Below are positions 29,713 to 41,737 of a DNA stretch of 64,000 nucleotides, one piece after another (position 1 is the stretch's first letter; every line of letters begins with the position of its first letter). Position numbers and translations under genes: made by a program. The stretch lies in assembly GCA_963565915.1 (NCBI GenBank), contig OY751491.1:434001-498000 (forward strand), given 5' to 3'. Under the pieces are notes generated by a model. That model worked only from the letters and a program-made list of their open reading frames with translations. It searched no databases and was not told the origin of the DNA. This DNA comes from Entoloma clypeatum. Taxonomy: Eukaryota; Basidiomycota; Agaricomycetes; Agaricales; Entolomataceae.

Positions 29713-31923
29713 CTGTGTTGCAGTATGGCGAAACAATCGTGTCGAGATTATCGCCAACGACCAGGGTAACAGGACATCCCCTTCCTATGTCTCCTTCTCC
29801 GACAGCGAGCGTCTCATCGGTGATCTAGCGAAGAATCAGGTCGCCATGAACGCCCGTAACACGTATGTGTCTTCTTTTTTGATCAACATGTAATCAGTTG
29901 TATGTAACGTGCTCTCAGTGTTTTCGACGCCAAGCGCCTCATCGGTCGTAAATTCGATGATGCTGAGGTGCAATCCGACATGAAGCACTTCCCCTTTACT
30001 GTCTTCAACAAGGAAGGCAGGCCGTATATTCGCGTTGAATACCGCGGCGAACAGAAGGAATTCGTAAGTCCGAGTCGCCACAATGCCATTTTCTGTCTCT
30101 GTACTCATTTCAACATCCCACAGTCTCCCGAAGAAATTTCTTCCATGGTCCTCCTCAAGATGAAGGAGACTGCCGAGTCTTACCTAGGCACAACCATCAA
30201 GAACGCCGTCATCAGTGTCCCAGCCCACTTCAACGAGGCGCAACGGCAGGCCACCGAGGACGCCGGAACGATTTCTGGCATGCACGTCCTCTATCTCATC
30301 AACGAGCCGACTGCCGCTGCCATCGCTTACGGGCTCGGCAAGAAAGTGACTGGTGATCGCAACGTCCTTATCTTCGATCTTGGTGGAGGAACTTTCGATG
30401 TCTCCCTCCTGACCATTGACGGCGGGATCTTCGAAGTCAAGGCCACTGCCGGTGACACCCATCTGGGTGGCGAAGATTTCGATAATCGCCTCGTCAACCA
30501 CTTCGCACAGGAATTCAAGAGAAGGAACAAGAAAGGTGAGGATCACAGATCTCTTTCTTTATAATAAGCGAGCGGAGCGCGGCCCCCCTGACAACCTTTT
30601 TTTTTTTACAGATATCTTTTCCAACCCTCGTGCCGTTCGGCGTCTCCCCACTGTTTGCGAGCGTGCCAAGCGCACTCTCTCCTCGGCCACCCAGACCTCC
30701 ATCGAAATCGACTCTCTCCATGAGGGCATCGATTTCTACACCTCCCTCACTCGGGCGCGTTTTGAGGGGTTGTGCGATGATCTCTTTTGCAACACTTTGG
30801 ACCCCGTCGAGAAGGTCTTGCGTGATTCAAAGATCGATAAGTCGGCTGTACACGAGATTGTACTCGTCGGTGGGTCGACCCGTATTCCTCGTATCGTCAA
30901 GCTCGTGTCCGACTTCTTCAATGGCAAGGAACCCAACAGGAGTGTCAACCCCGATGAGGCCGTTGCCTACGGTGCTGCCGTCCAGGCTGCCATCTTGTCC
31001 GGTGACACCTCCGAGAAGACCCAGGATCTCCTCCTCCTCGACGTTCTCCCCTTGTCACTTGGGTAAGGCAGACCTAGCTTGGTATTACCGTGATTTTACT
31101 CAATCCTCCTCCTCCTCCTCTACACCCCATTGCAGTATCGAGACCCCTGATGGTGCCATGGCTGTGATAGCCAGGCGTAACACGACCATTCCGACCAAGA
31201 AGTCTGAAATGTTTACCTTCCCCGCCGAGCAGCCCACCATCCTTATCCAGGTCTACGAGGGCGAACGTGCCCGCACCAAGTACAACCATCTCCTCGGAAA
31301 GTTCGAGCTCTCTGGCTTCCCCCCCGCTTCTCGTGGTGTTCGCCAGATCGAGGTCACATTCAACATGGATTCCTGGGGTCGCTTGTACGTCTCCGCAGCT
31401 GACAAGACTAGTGGCAAGCACAACCGCCTCACCATCACCAACGGCGGGGCCCGCGGCCGCCTATCCATGGAGGAACTTGAGCGTATGGTTAACGATGCCC
31501 AGAAGTACAGAGGTAGGTCAGCCTTCGGAGCAGTTGTTTTTATTTTTTATTTTTATTTTTATTTTTATTATTATTTTTTTGATGGTGCTGAACCCCCCTT
31601 TTTCAGCTGAGGATAAAGCTGCCGCCGCTCGCATCGCCGCGAAGAACGGCCTCGAGTCGTATGCGTACAGCCTGCGCAACTCGATCACTGAACTTGAGGC
31701 TGCCGTCGATAAATCCATCGCGTGGCTGGACGGCTCTCAGGAAGCCTCGAAGGAGGAGTACGAGGAGGAGAAGAAGGAGCTGGAGACTGTTATCAAGTAT
31801 GTGTGCCTATTTCATGTGACGGTCTGATCCTGGGCCGATGATGAATATTTTTGTTTTTGTTTTTTGTATTTATTTAGGTCCATCACGCAGAGACTCTTTG
31901 GTGGGTTCCCTTGTGCTCCCTGA
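29713..31923 (+). pseudogene. Cytosolic Hsp70, 5'-truncated and C-terminally shortened
   Basis: Exons 29713-29862, 29919-30063, 30124-30535, 30612-31062, 31136-31512, 31607-31796 and 31878-31923 join in frame with normal GT-AG introns. The product has the Hsp70 signatures [13 protein letters not shown] and [12 protein letters not shown], then the substrate-binding domain ([20 protein letters not shown]) and a helical lid. The first exon, which should encode the start and the ATP-binding GIDLGTTYS motif, is absent upstream; the retained CVAVW continues an unfinished codon at an acceptor. The end is a TGA just after TQRLFGGFPCAP, followed by a poly-G run, so the EEVD tail that binds TPR co-chaperones is lost. 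Intact introns show DNA-level duplication rather than retroposition. Confidence 0.8.
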
Positions 31924-32238
31924 GGTGCTCCCGGTGGGGTTGGGGGGGGGGGGGGAGGAACGGACTGAGTGTCGAGCCCAGAGACTGATTTCTTCAAACA
32001 CGACGTCGACACGGGAGGTGGTGATTTTGCCATGTAACTTTGTATAGCATACAGGCTAGCAGAGCATTGAATTTTTTTAACGACGACAACGACGGCGCGA
32101 GGACGATGGCGTGGGCACAATCGGAGGGAAAGTAATCTTAAGTAATCTTAGGCCCGGGGCTTTTCACTCAGACTCTCATGGCAGTGACAAAAGGGGTTCT
32201 CTGGCGTGAAAGCGATCATTTAAAGAAGGCCGAAGGTC
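31924..32238 (+). other. Remnant of the Hsp70 3' end
   Basis: A G-rich stretch and a word run (GAGCCCAG-GACTGATTTCT, TTTTGCCATGTAACTTTGTA) shared with 34110-34180. No separate gene. Confidence 0.5.
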
Positions 32239-33604
32239 TCAATTAGCTGACGCTGAATATAATCGCGAGTCCTCTCCTCCCGAATCAGAGTTGTCAGACG
32301 AGAGGCTGGGACATGCCACACTCCGTGCGCGAATGTTCGGGTGAGTATCCATATATTCACGTTTCCTCCTTTCCATGATACTCTTCCCCGGATACCACAT
32401 CATAGTATGGTACTGGCCCCTTCGCACGTCAGGTTCTTCAACTTTCGGAAGATAAAGTGAGTTGTCGAAGCATAGAAGGGACCACGAACTTACAGAAAAA
32501 AGGGGCGATTCTCTCTGCCAATCTGAGATCCTCCTTCAACTCCTGAGCTTCATCAACTTCGAAGTCATTGACGTCGTCCAATGGACCAGCATCCTTGATC
32601 TTCCTCTTCTTCCTATTAGATCCTTTCCAATTCGTACCAACGCTACCTTGAGCTGACTCTACGTTGGGCTCGCTTACCGATGATTCCGAAGTCGGGACGA
32701 TCAACCGGAATCGATTGCGAAACCCAACTGTCATGGCCGACTTTGCTTGTTCGATAATTGCCCATGCGAAGCGAGCGAAGAGGAACTCGTGTGACAACTG
32801 TGAGGTGTCAAACGTTCGATTATGATAGAGTGCGGCGGCCTCGAAGCTTTGATTGATGAAATGGACGACCATTTGGCCACCCTTCGGCACGACAACCCAC
32901 TTTGCTTGATCAAAAAGCATTGAACGGAGGTCCCAACGGAGGGCGAAGAGGTTCCTAAAGTCATTCTCGGGTTGTTTTTTGTTCGATAAGGAGTAGACGT
33001 CCATGTTGTTGTCAGCCATCTGAGAGCGTTAGCAAAAGGTATTGTAAAGTTGAACCCTACGACATACCCACACTGCCTCTTTCATTGGGACAATATAAGC
33101 CGTGGATATACCATCGCGCCAACCAGAAAGACGACATCGCTTGTCCCGTACTTTGACCGCGGTGCTTATCACGCTCCAGGTGTCGTCAACGATCATGTCG
33201 TCCTCATCCTTAGAAAGTGTCTGTTCCCAAGCTTGGGGGAGCCGCTTATGAGGGAACCGCCACAAGCTAAAGTCGAGGAGGATGGGATATAGTGGATCCG
33301 TTTGCGGGTTGTTTAGGTGGTAATAGTACTGCTTTTGAGTTAGGATTCCATCTGGATCCATAGAGACCACACCCTCTACATCCTCTCGATCAGCAGACAA
33401 GGACAAAAAACCAGTCTCGCTCGTAAGGATCTGACATGCAGTAAGAACCGTGAGGAGATGAACGCCAAAAGTGCGGGGTTCGCTCGGTAGTGCCTGTTGT
33501 AGGTTATTGGCGGGGAAAAGAAGGAATGCTTCGTTGACCACAGGGTGTTTGATGCGGATAATGTCCGGATGGATTGGGACGTCGGGATTGGCGATATCTT
33601 TCAT
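32239..33604 (-). CDS. HNH-type fungal protein with altered catalytic histidines, 421 aa
   Basis: Three exons, 33604-33068, 33019-32494 and 32441-32239, total 422 codons in frame; introns are 48 nt (GTATGT, GCTAACG branch, CAG) and 52 nt (GTAAGT to AAAG). ATG at 33604. The layout VRDKRCRLSGW, STAYIVP, then NLFALRWDLRSMLFD and WVVVPK follows the HNH_2-like proteins common in mushrooms, where the motifs normally read AHxxP and R-x-DLHxxFD. Both expected His residues are replaced (AY for AH, DLRSM for DLH), so nuclease activity is doubtful. The C-terminal exon is charged and disordered. It is a neighbour of a second HNH gene with intact His. Confidence 0.7.
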
Positions 33605-33814
33605 AGAGGATGCGCACGTTTAAACAATGCGTCATGCACGTGCACCGGTCCCCTGAGCAGCTCGTGAAACCTACCAATGGAAACAGCAGAGACTGAACCG
33701 GTCGGAAACAAAGAACTAGGGGCTTGAGAGAGGGGGGAAATGAGAACTGAGATTGGGACGCAAAGGGACTACTAGATACTGAAAATCGTGGGGTTTAGAG
33801 CAGATGGGAGGGAA

Positions 33815-34220
33815 TCAGCCCTGAGACTGCCGTCGATAAAATCCATCGCGTGGCTGGACGGCTCTCAAGAAGCCTCGAAGGAGGAGTAAGAGGAGAAGAA
33901 GGAGCTCGAGGCTGTTAACGGGTATGTGTGTACATATATACAGTATCATGCAATGGTTTGATCTGACGAATGTTTTCTTTTTTTAGTTCTAACACGCAGA
34001 GACTCTTTGGCGTTGCTGGCAGTGGGCTCACTGAGGTACTTCCGGGGAGGGCGGGGGGAGGGAGGGGGTTTCCTGGTGCTGGGGGCGAGGAATGGACAGA
34101 GTATCGAGCCCAGCGACTGATTTCTGAGTCAAACATAACATCTACACAAAAGTAATGATTTTGCCATGTAACTTTGTATTATCTCATCGGCGATCTAGCG
34201 AAAAATCAGGTCGCCAATGG
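33815..34220 (+). pseudogene. Hsp70 3' fragment, second copy, with an N-terminal scrap
   Basis: It matches the lid-to-tail part of the Hsp70 at 31690-32050, including the last intron (GTATGTGTG to TTTTTTAG), but contains stops (GAGTAAGAG near 33885) and frameshifts. At 34180-34220 it is followed by a piece matching [11 protein letters not shown] from the N-terminal exon, so fragments are joined in reverse order. Confidence 0.7.
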
Positions 34221-34386
34221 AATCAGTACTCTCCCTGAAGTAAGGTCTGCCATCAGAGAATCTGTTCGTCCACAGGCAAATGACGCACCGTCGCCTGAAC
34301 ACATCCCATTTTCTTGTCCGAAAAACCAGGCTTGTTTCTACCATACATCCACAGACAGTACATCCACATGAAAACCGTCATGATAA

Positions 34387-35622
34387 TTAGACGGTTTGTG
34401 AGACCATGATACCATGCAACCGATGAGCCAACTCGAACTCCAAGTGCTCGCGACCTAAGTCGCCACCCCAGATATCTGTCCTTGAAAGATCCATCATGCC
34501 GTCGCCGAGTGCTTCCTCATAATCCCAATTAGGCTCGCCGGCACCTTTCATGTTCTTCATCACCGCTTGGAAGAAATGGTCACGGAAAAGTTCATCAAGC
34601 GGACGCAAAGTGGGATCGGCGATGTGGTCAAGTTTGAGTTTACGTCCAGCTACGTCGTCGTATCCAGAAATGAAGGGAACGACAATATATCCCCGCTGTG
34701 GGAATTCACGTTAAGCACAATCTTCTTTCTCGGCGTAAAAATGTGTACCGACGTCGGGATTGACGGCCAGTCTATAATTATCCCAGGCATCATGCAAATC
34801 ACCACGAAGCAACATCACATTTTGGACAGAGTCGATTTTAGTCGGTCCACCAAGGTCTGCTAGACGGGCACGATCTGTGATACGACTTGGGAAGCCTCTA
34901 CTGATCCACTGAATATATATTTCATGTGAGCCAATTGAGAATAAATGGGGGATATGGAACCTACATCGATATCGTGGGCACGTGGAAAAATGTGGGCGGC
35001 CTTGAAGCGGCTAAAGTCGTCTTCCTCTGCTTCTACTACGAGGCCAGAAATTAGGCAACAAGGGTCACGGGCTCGCACGCGCTGTCGGTAGGCGTCTCGC
35101 TGCAGAAAATAGGTCATTGTGCACCTTGTTGTAGAAATCGGACATACCCTTGAGGCAGTGTTGGAGATGGTTGGATGGCGAGGGCGCGATGAAACGGCAG
35201 TCAAACCTACGGTGATAGCAGTCCCAGCTTAAAAAAGACATCGTAAGGCAATGCAGGATAATATGGTTCAGCTTCCCACGTACTCGGTGAAAGGATGATA
35301 TATGTTCCTGGTTCTGGAAATCCGGGGCCAGAGGGGAAAAGTGCCCCATGTCGCTCAGGTGTGTACTCGTCGTAACGGAAAACGGCCCAGTCAGTAGGCG
35401 AGACGATGATGTTTCGCAGGCAATCGTAGAACTGTTCCCAATCGATGAGGCCATACTGCCAGAACTCTGAAATAGATTATAAGGGCGACAGGGATTGCAA
35501 TACAATGACTTACTAGAAACGGTGTTTCCGTCGAAATCGCGAAGGGTAACTCTGCCTCGATCAACGTTCATGGATGTCAAGCAATAATAGGACCTAGCTG
35601 AGTCTGAAAACCATACAGACAT
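34387..35622 (-). CDS. HNH endonuclease-domain protein, 337 aa, five exons
   Basis: Exons 35622-35514, 35466-35211, 35148-34965, 34908-34753 and 34695-34387 total 338 codons in frame; introns are 47-62 nt. Start is ATG at 35622, the first in the frame after the upstream TGA-rich region; earlier exons cannot be excluded. The HNH_2-like domain has CCLISG, FKAAHIFP and LLRGDLHDAWDNYRLAVNPD, with both His in place, then VVPF and a conserved C-terminus (LRPLDELFRDHF, MKGAGEPNWDYEEALGDGMMDLS). One donor is the rare GTCGGT (34752). Such proteins are numerous in mushroom genomes; their substrate is not established. It looks intact. Confidence 0.75.
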
Positions 35623-35898
35623 CAACAAATGTAACACCGCCAAACAGCCGGCCCTCAAGGCCTCACACCCAGTCAAAATCGGATCAAGTTTCCAGGTCTT
35701 TGGGCTTTTCCCCAGATGGACCACTGCCAACCCACTGTTCCGAACAAAACAGATATCTTGCCTAATATCTGTCAATGTGTGGGGAAAGGTGGGTTAAAAA
35801 CAGATGATTTTTTTTTCTTCCGCGGTGTAAGCGACCTCTATACTGGCCACGGTCCGGTTCGGTCCAGGTTCGACCCCTTTGGCACTGAACCTGAACTA

Positions 35899-36496
35899 TG
35901 GCAACAGAACCTGGACTGCCCCCTTTTTGATTAGCGGCAGGGTCCATNNNNNNNNNNNNNNNNNNNNNNNNNNNNNNNNNNNNNNNNNNNNNNNNNNNNN
36001 NNNNNNNNNNNNNNNNNNNNNNNNNNNNNNNNNNNNNNNNNNNNNNNNNNNNNNNNNNNNNNNNNNNNNNNNNNNNNNNNNNNNNNNNNNNNNNNNNNNN
36101 NNNNNNNNNNNNNNNNNNNNNNNNNNNNNNNNNNNNNNNNNNNNNNNCTACAAAGATATTAGGTATAGGCCTTCTGGTTGTAGTGCAATATAAGGTGCGC
36201 TTTTTTCACTTTTTTGGCAGTTGCAGGATATATACCTACATGAGTTGAAATAAACATTGCTCTTTTGTAAAATGCATATAATGTATTATTTAATTGAGAA
36301 TGAGGATACAAAAATATGAAAGCAATCCACCCATTGGATGGCCCGAGATACATGATTTTGTGGTCAATGAGGCCAATTGATGGAGACGACACATTGTTTG
36401 TTATTAGTCAGCCGGCATGTTTGTCGGCTGATCCTTCATCAATCAATATGGACCCTGCCGCTAATCAAAAAGGGGGCAGTCCAGGTTCTGTTGCCA
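35899..36496. mobile_element. Inverted-repeat element containing an assembly gap
   Basis: A perfect 49 bp inverted repeat, 35899-35947 and 36448-36496, brackets 200 Ns and about 300 bp of sequence. Outside it lie GGTTC/CCGGTTC-rich low-complexity arms (35840-35890 and 36500-36620). The palindrome probably caused the gap. No ORF is supportable. Confidence 0.6.
35948..36147. other. Assembly gap, 200 N
   Basis: Exactly 200 undetermined bases, a conventional placeholder size; the true length is unknown. Confidence 0.95.
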
Positions 36497-37237
36497 TACT
36501 GAACGTTGAACCTGGAGGCCTGGACCTTGGGTCCGGTTCAGCCAAATGGTGGACCTGGACCCGAACCGCGGGTTCAGGTTCACCAGGTCCGGTTCGGGTT
36601 CGAACCGGGTTCGAGAGCCAAAAACACTGATTTCACCTTGGGACAGGATCCCGAGCCCACCGAGCCCCTTCTACATCAACAGTGGTTGCTAGACAATGAT
36701 TCGTACAGGCGCGGTGGCACAACAATGCACAACACACCGTGAACGAGGAGTCCGTGCTCATTGCCAACAAGCCAGAATGCAAGGGCCATTCGTGGGCAAT
36801 AACAAAGATGGCAAAGCATCCCCATGGTGTCCCCAAACCACACAGGCGCGACTGGCATGAGTCTGAGTCATTTTCGTAGTCAGTATAAATGAACAAGAGA
36901 AAGGGCACACCTCGTTTGTCGCATTCAGTTCACGAAAATGATGTGCCTGATGTTCATACATCATCAGAAACACCTAAAAATGCCCAAATCCATCAGTAGA
37001 GTTGGGTGCATAGATGGACAGAAAAAGGTTGATAACTTCGTGACTGGTGGACGGAATTGGGCAATCCCAGAGTCAAAATGGACCGTTTCGACGAGGAATA
37101 TCGATTGGGCATAACACCTAGGCTGGGCGTTAGATCGTTCGCAAGATACGAGTCAAAATGCCAAAATTTCAAAGATTGGTGATAATTGGAGGAGGGGGAT
37201 GAAGAAGTGACATTGGGGAGACATTCTGTTCGATTTG
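36497..37237. other. Left flank of copia A, no gene recognised
   Basis: Low-complexity GGTTC-rich sequence to about 36620, then ordinary sequence without supportable ORF. It contains none of the copia B LTR or gypsy D integrase that a simple nested insertion would leave here. Confidence 0.5.
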
Positions 37238-37546
37238 TGTTGAAGTTCCACCTGGGCGCTAGCCACAGGTGTACTGAGCAACATAGCTACAGTGGAAGTA
37301 CTCTACGATACCGCTATGATTACTTACATGGTTTGGAGGGGTAAGGCTGGTGAGAGCGGTTGAGGCTGGTAAGAGCGATGGAGCTGGTTAAGAGTCAAGA
37401 GACAACTTGTTGATATTGACAGTTTCCTGGTCTTATATACCGTACTACTGTTTGTACCAACCAAACAAGTATGTAATGAAGATATGTAAAGGTCACGTGA
37501 TGTAATCTAATCTAATCTAATCTACGTGATGGGAAAAGTTTCAACA
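37238..37546 (-). repeat. Copia A 3' LTR
   Basis: TGTTGAA to TTCAACA. Contains four AATCT units (37504-37523) between two ACGTGATG words, and a TATATA region upstream of a likely start. Confidence 0.9.
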
Positions 37547-37621
37547 CCCCCCCATATTTAGTACATATTTCTAAATATATCTTACTTTTTCCCATATATA
37601 TATATAGGTACTTTGTTTCGC

Positions 37622-40600
37622 CTAGTTTTTTATCAATCCGAAGTACGGGATAAACTTGGAAAAGAGGATTTTTCCCAGATTCTTAGTTAAGAGGTCTGCA
37701 GGGTTGTTCACTCCTTCAATAAATTCGACCGTAATTATCCCTTCGGAGACTTTTTCTCTGACGAAGTGGAATCGCACGTCAATGTGCTTGGATCGCTTCT
37801 CAGTTACAGGGTTGGATGCGATGAAGACAGAGCCGTTGTTATCTCCGTAGATCGGTACTGATCCGATCTGCATTCCAAGTTCGGCAAGCATGCTTCTCAG
37901 CCATGTTGCTGCGCGACTGCAGTCTGATAACGCCATATACTCTGCTTCTGTGGAAGAGAGGGCGATGGTCTTTTGCGCCGATGATACCCATGTCACTGCT
38001 CCAGACGCCAGTGATATGAAGAAGCCACTGGTAGACCTCCTCGTGTTTTCATCTGACGCCCAGTCGGAGTCTGTGAATGCATAGATTCCTTTCCCTGAGT
38101 CACCATCATACATGATTGCATAATTTTTTGTCGCTTTCAGATACCTGCAAATATCCCTAGCCACTTCTAAATGGCGTTTGGTGGGATTTGCGGAAAATTG
38201 CGACATTTTGATCACGGCAAAACAGATGTCTGGCCTTGTTCCAATCATCAGATATAGAAGTGATCCGATGACGGATTGGTACTTTGATCGAAGTTCTGCA
38301 TTGGGTTCATCTTCGGACATCATGGGTTTGTAGCCCGTAGGAAGTGGGGTATGGGTGGCGTTAGATTCGCTCATCCCCATTCGTTCGAGTATTTTCTCAA
38401 GGTAAGGTACTTGATCGATGAAGATACGTTTCCCGTGTTGCCTTATTTGGATAGAGAGAAATTCTTTCGGTTCCCCATCAGGCACAAGGTGCCCTAGGTC
38501 CCTACATTCCCATGTGGTCATGAAGGCCTTCTTTTTCTCTAGCGTATATTCCCGGTTTGTGCTGAGAAAAGCAGAGTTGTCGACATAGATGACGGCGATT
38601 ACAATTTCCCCGCTGGTACTTTTGTGAATGAACACTCCCGCATCGGAGTGAAGCCGGACAAAGCTGAGCTTTTTCATAGAGGAATCAAGTTCCCTCCACC
38701 AGGCTAATGCGGCCTGCTTAAGTCCATATAGAGCTTTGAATAGTTGGTACACGAGGTGTTCTTTCCCTTTTACTATGTAGCCCTCAGGCTGTCGCATGTA
38801 AATGACTTCACGGAGCGTTCCATAGAGGAAGGCTGATGAGACGTCCAAAAGTGTCATGAACCACCCTTCAAGGGCTGTCAATGCCAGTATTAGTCGGACG
38901 GTTTCATATCTTACGACTGGTGAGAAGATCTGATCAAAGTCGATCCCTTCTACCTGTGAAAAGCCTTTTGCGACGAGACATGCTTTCAGGCGGCCGTCGG
39001 ACTTTTCGTTGTAAACCCATTTGTTCCTTAGAGCTTTCCTTCCTGCAGGCAGGGGTACTAGCTCTGTGATCACTCCGCGGTGTTTGAGCATGTCTAGCTC
39101 TTTTCGTTCAGCCGCATACCAGTCTTCTTTATTTGGAAGAGGGTATATGTCTTTATGGGACATGTCGACAATGCCAACTTGGACTGATATCGCCTCCATC
39201 AGGAGGTCATTCATCCATGCCGTTTGACCGCCCAATCTCCGTCTTCGATCTAATTTTTCAAGATCAGACGCTGGAGTGTCTTCCCCATAGATGCTTCCTG
39301 GCATCTTCCGAACTCGTCGTTCCCTGATCGGTCGATCTGGTACTTGCTCGGGTTCCGGAGTGGGTACTCGCGGTTCGTCATCAGGCTCACTGGCAGGCAG
39401 TTCGTTGTCTGATTCAGGTTGATCCTGTTCAATGGGAACTGGGTCATGAGGTGTTTCGTTGTGACTATCGTCGTCATTGCTGCCGGGAATGAGATCCTCA
39501 AACTCATCAGCCGGCTCTGGGTCTTCCATTTCTGGGTGGTTTTCTGGCAACGGGTCGATGTGGCATCTAGGGTACTTGCTTTCATCAAAGATAGCTTTCC
39601 CGCCCATGAAAATTGTGTTGGTCTCAGGATCCATGAAGCGGTATCCTTTGACCCCTGGTTTCGATCCGAGATAAATCATCAATCGGGATCTTGATTCCAG
39701 GGAGTTCCTACGTTTCTCCTTTGGGATATATACATATGCCTGACATCCAAATACTCTGATGCTGGACATGTCGGGGATCTCATTGGTCACCCTGAAGTAA
39801 GGGGTTTTCCATTCAAGACGCTGCATGGGGGTTCTGTTGTAGAGAAATGCTGCATGTTCCAGGCAGAATTCCCACCACATAGGTGGTAAGCATGCGTCGA
39901 AGCGTAATGCCTGAGATTTTTCCCACAGAGTTCGATTTATCCGTTCTGCTCTACCATTCTGCTGATGCTGATATGGGAGTGTGACGTCAATCAGAATTCC
40001 ATGATCGGCAAGTACATCCTTGTATTCATCAAATTCTCCACCTCCATCAACCCGCCATTTTTTAGGGGTGGCGGCGAATTGATTCTGGATCATCGCAAGG
40101 AATTGTTTCAGCGCCGTGATGGCCCCTGACTTTTTCCTAAGCAAGACGACCCAGACATGGGAAGAAAAATCGTCCAAAAAGGTAAGGAAATATTTGTACT
40201 TATGGTATGATGCCGTGGATATCTGTTTCAAATCCGAATGGATTAAATCAAAGGGTTTAACAGCCCTTGTCATCGAGTTGGGATAAGATTGATTCGGCAT
40301 TTTCCCTTTTAGGCACCCCGTGCAGCTTTCCTGTGATTTCTCACGTACTAACGTCCTGGGTACTCCTTTGGTACTGGTGGGAATTTTATTGAGCGCCTGG
40401 TCATTTGGGTGGCCAAGGCGTTTATGCCAGGTTTCAACAGTGATTTCGCTAGAGATCGCGTGGATTTGGTCATAGCGTATTTCAGTGTCTAACCAATAAA
40501 TGGTTTGTCCGAGAATGTGAGGCGAGAACTGTATTTTGTTCTGTCCTTTGGAGATGTTAATTTCTCCACGCATTCCATCTACTTTGTAACCGTGATTAAG

Positions 40601-40848
40601 GAAGACGCCTAGGGACAATAGGCGTGTGTCCATGTCCGGAATGTAGAATACAGGTCGGAGAAGATGGGTTTTTATTTCCCCATTTAGGGTATGCCGTACT
40701 GGAACGGCCCCAACTCCGAGAATTTCCAGTTTCTTTCCCTTTGCGGCTGTTTGGACAAATCGCTTAGCCTTGAGAGGCCTGTAGTACGCGAAGTCCTTGA
40801 ACTCATGGGTAAAGTGTAACGAGGCACCGGAGTCTAAGATCCATTGTG
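37622..40848 (-). pseudogene. Copia A pol: protease, integrase, RT (YVDN), RNase H
   Basis: Open from the gypsy A LTR junction at 40848 to TAG at 37622. In order: protease WILDSGASLHF, GAG-pre-integrase WHKRLGHPND and CTGCLKGKM, integrase D,D,E in IHSDLKQ, VDGGGEFDEY and NGRAERINRTL, RT with NKWVYNEKSDGRLKA and an active site IYVDN, RNase H ending in the KHIDVRFHFVREKV and ADLLTK motifs. Copia RTs have YVDD; the second Asp is Asn here (GAC to AAC), which should abolish polymerase activity. The frame is otherwise free of stops. The 5' part of the ORF as read starts inside the inserted LTR. Confidence 0.85.
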
Positions 40849-41216
40849 TGTTATGCGTAACAAACCGTTCCAAGGTTCGGGCAGAGTATGCAGGAAGATG
40901 GAAAGGCGAAGAGCAATGTGATTGCTAAATCTAAGGAATCTAGCTATAGTACAAAGGGTTTATATAGGTACTGACTATAGGCGATAGCATATGAGTCAGT
41001 GCTGCGCAAGGCAGTGTATCTGAGTAAGATAACTGCGGAAGGCAGTGCGTCTGAGTAAGACGACTGCGGAATGAGTCAGACAGCTGCGGAAAGCGAGTCA
41101 GCGCGGGAGCGAAGTATACTAAAGGAAATAAAGTATAATACGATATGTGTAAGCGGGGGCCGATGAGTAAAAGTGAAAAAGTAAGCATATACGTCCGTAG
41201 TCGTTAGTCCGTAACA
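40849..41216 (-). repeat. Gypsy A 3' LTR
   Basis: 368 bp, TGTTATGCG to GTCCGTAACA. Confidence 0.95.
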
Positions 41217-41737
41217 TGTTCCCCTCCTCAAGGTCTGTGTCCTCACAGACTACCTACTCCCATCCATCGTTGCCATTTGGATCGGCCCAGGCAGGGTCAA
41301 CTCGGTTACCCCAATCCTTTATCAGTTCATCGTTTACCGCCGTGGCAAACTCTAAACCTCGAACGGCGAGGCGAAGGCGTCGGTTCTCGACAGCCAGGGT
41401 GTTGGTATAGTTTTTGAGGATGAGTTTCTCCTCAGCGGTGGGGGCGGTTGGCAAATCGGAAAGGGTATGAAGGCGGATATGCATCTGCCGGTGAAGGATG
41501 TCGGCAACGGAGGTTTCGAGCGCATGGATCTGGTCGCGCATGGAGAGCGCTTCGCCGATGAGGGTGGTGATGGTGGGATTGATATCGGAAGCATCGGTGG
41601 AGGCGGCGGTGATGTTGGACATGGCAGAAATGATGTTTGAAAGGTATAAGAAGAACGGCGTGTTGGGCGAGAAGAGTTGGAGCGGGGAACTCGATGTGAC
41701 AGAAGTCGATGTGGAAAATGGCTCAAAGTTTATTCTT
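41217..41737 (-). other. Gypsy A 3' untranslated region between pol and LTR
   Basis: About 520 nt downstream of the pol stop. A 122-codon minus frame (41254-41622, MSNITAASTDASDINPTI) is Ser/Thr/Leu-rich and lies in the element's sense; it has ATG and a helical middle (LIGEALSMRDQIHALETSV), so a small accessory protein is possible but unproven. Confidence 0.35.

Noticed and set aside
30184..31827. Several long overlapping ORFs on both strands across the Hsp70
   Set aside because: They are codon-bias shadows of the spliced Hsp70 exons, which join in frame through normal introns.
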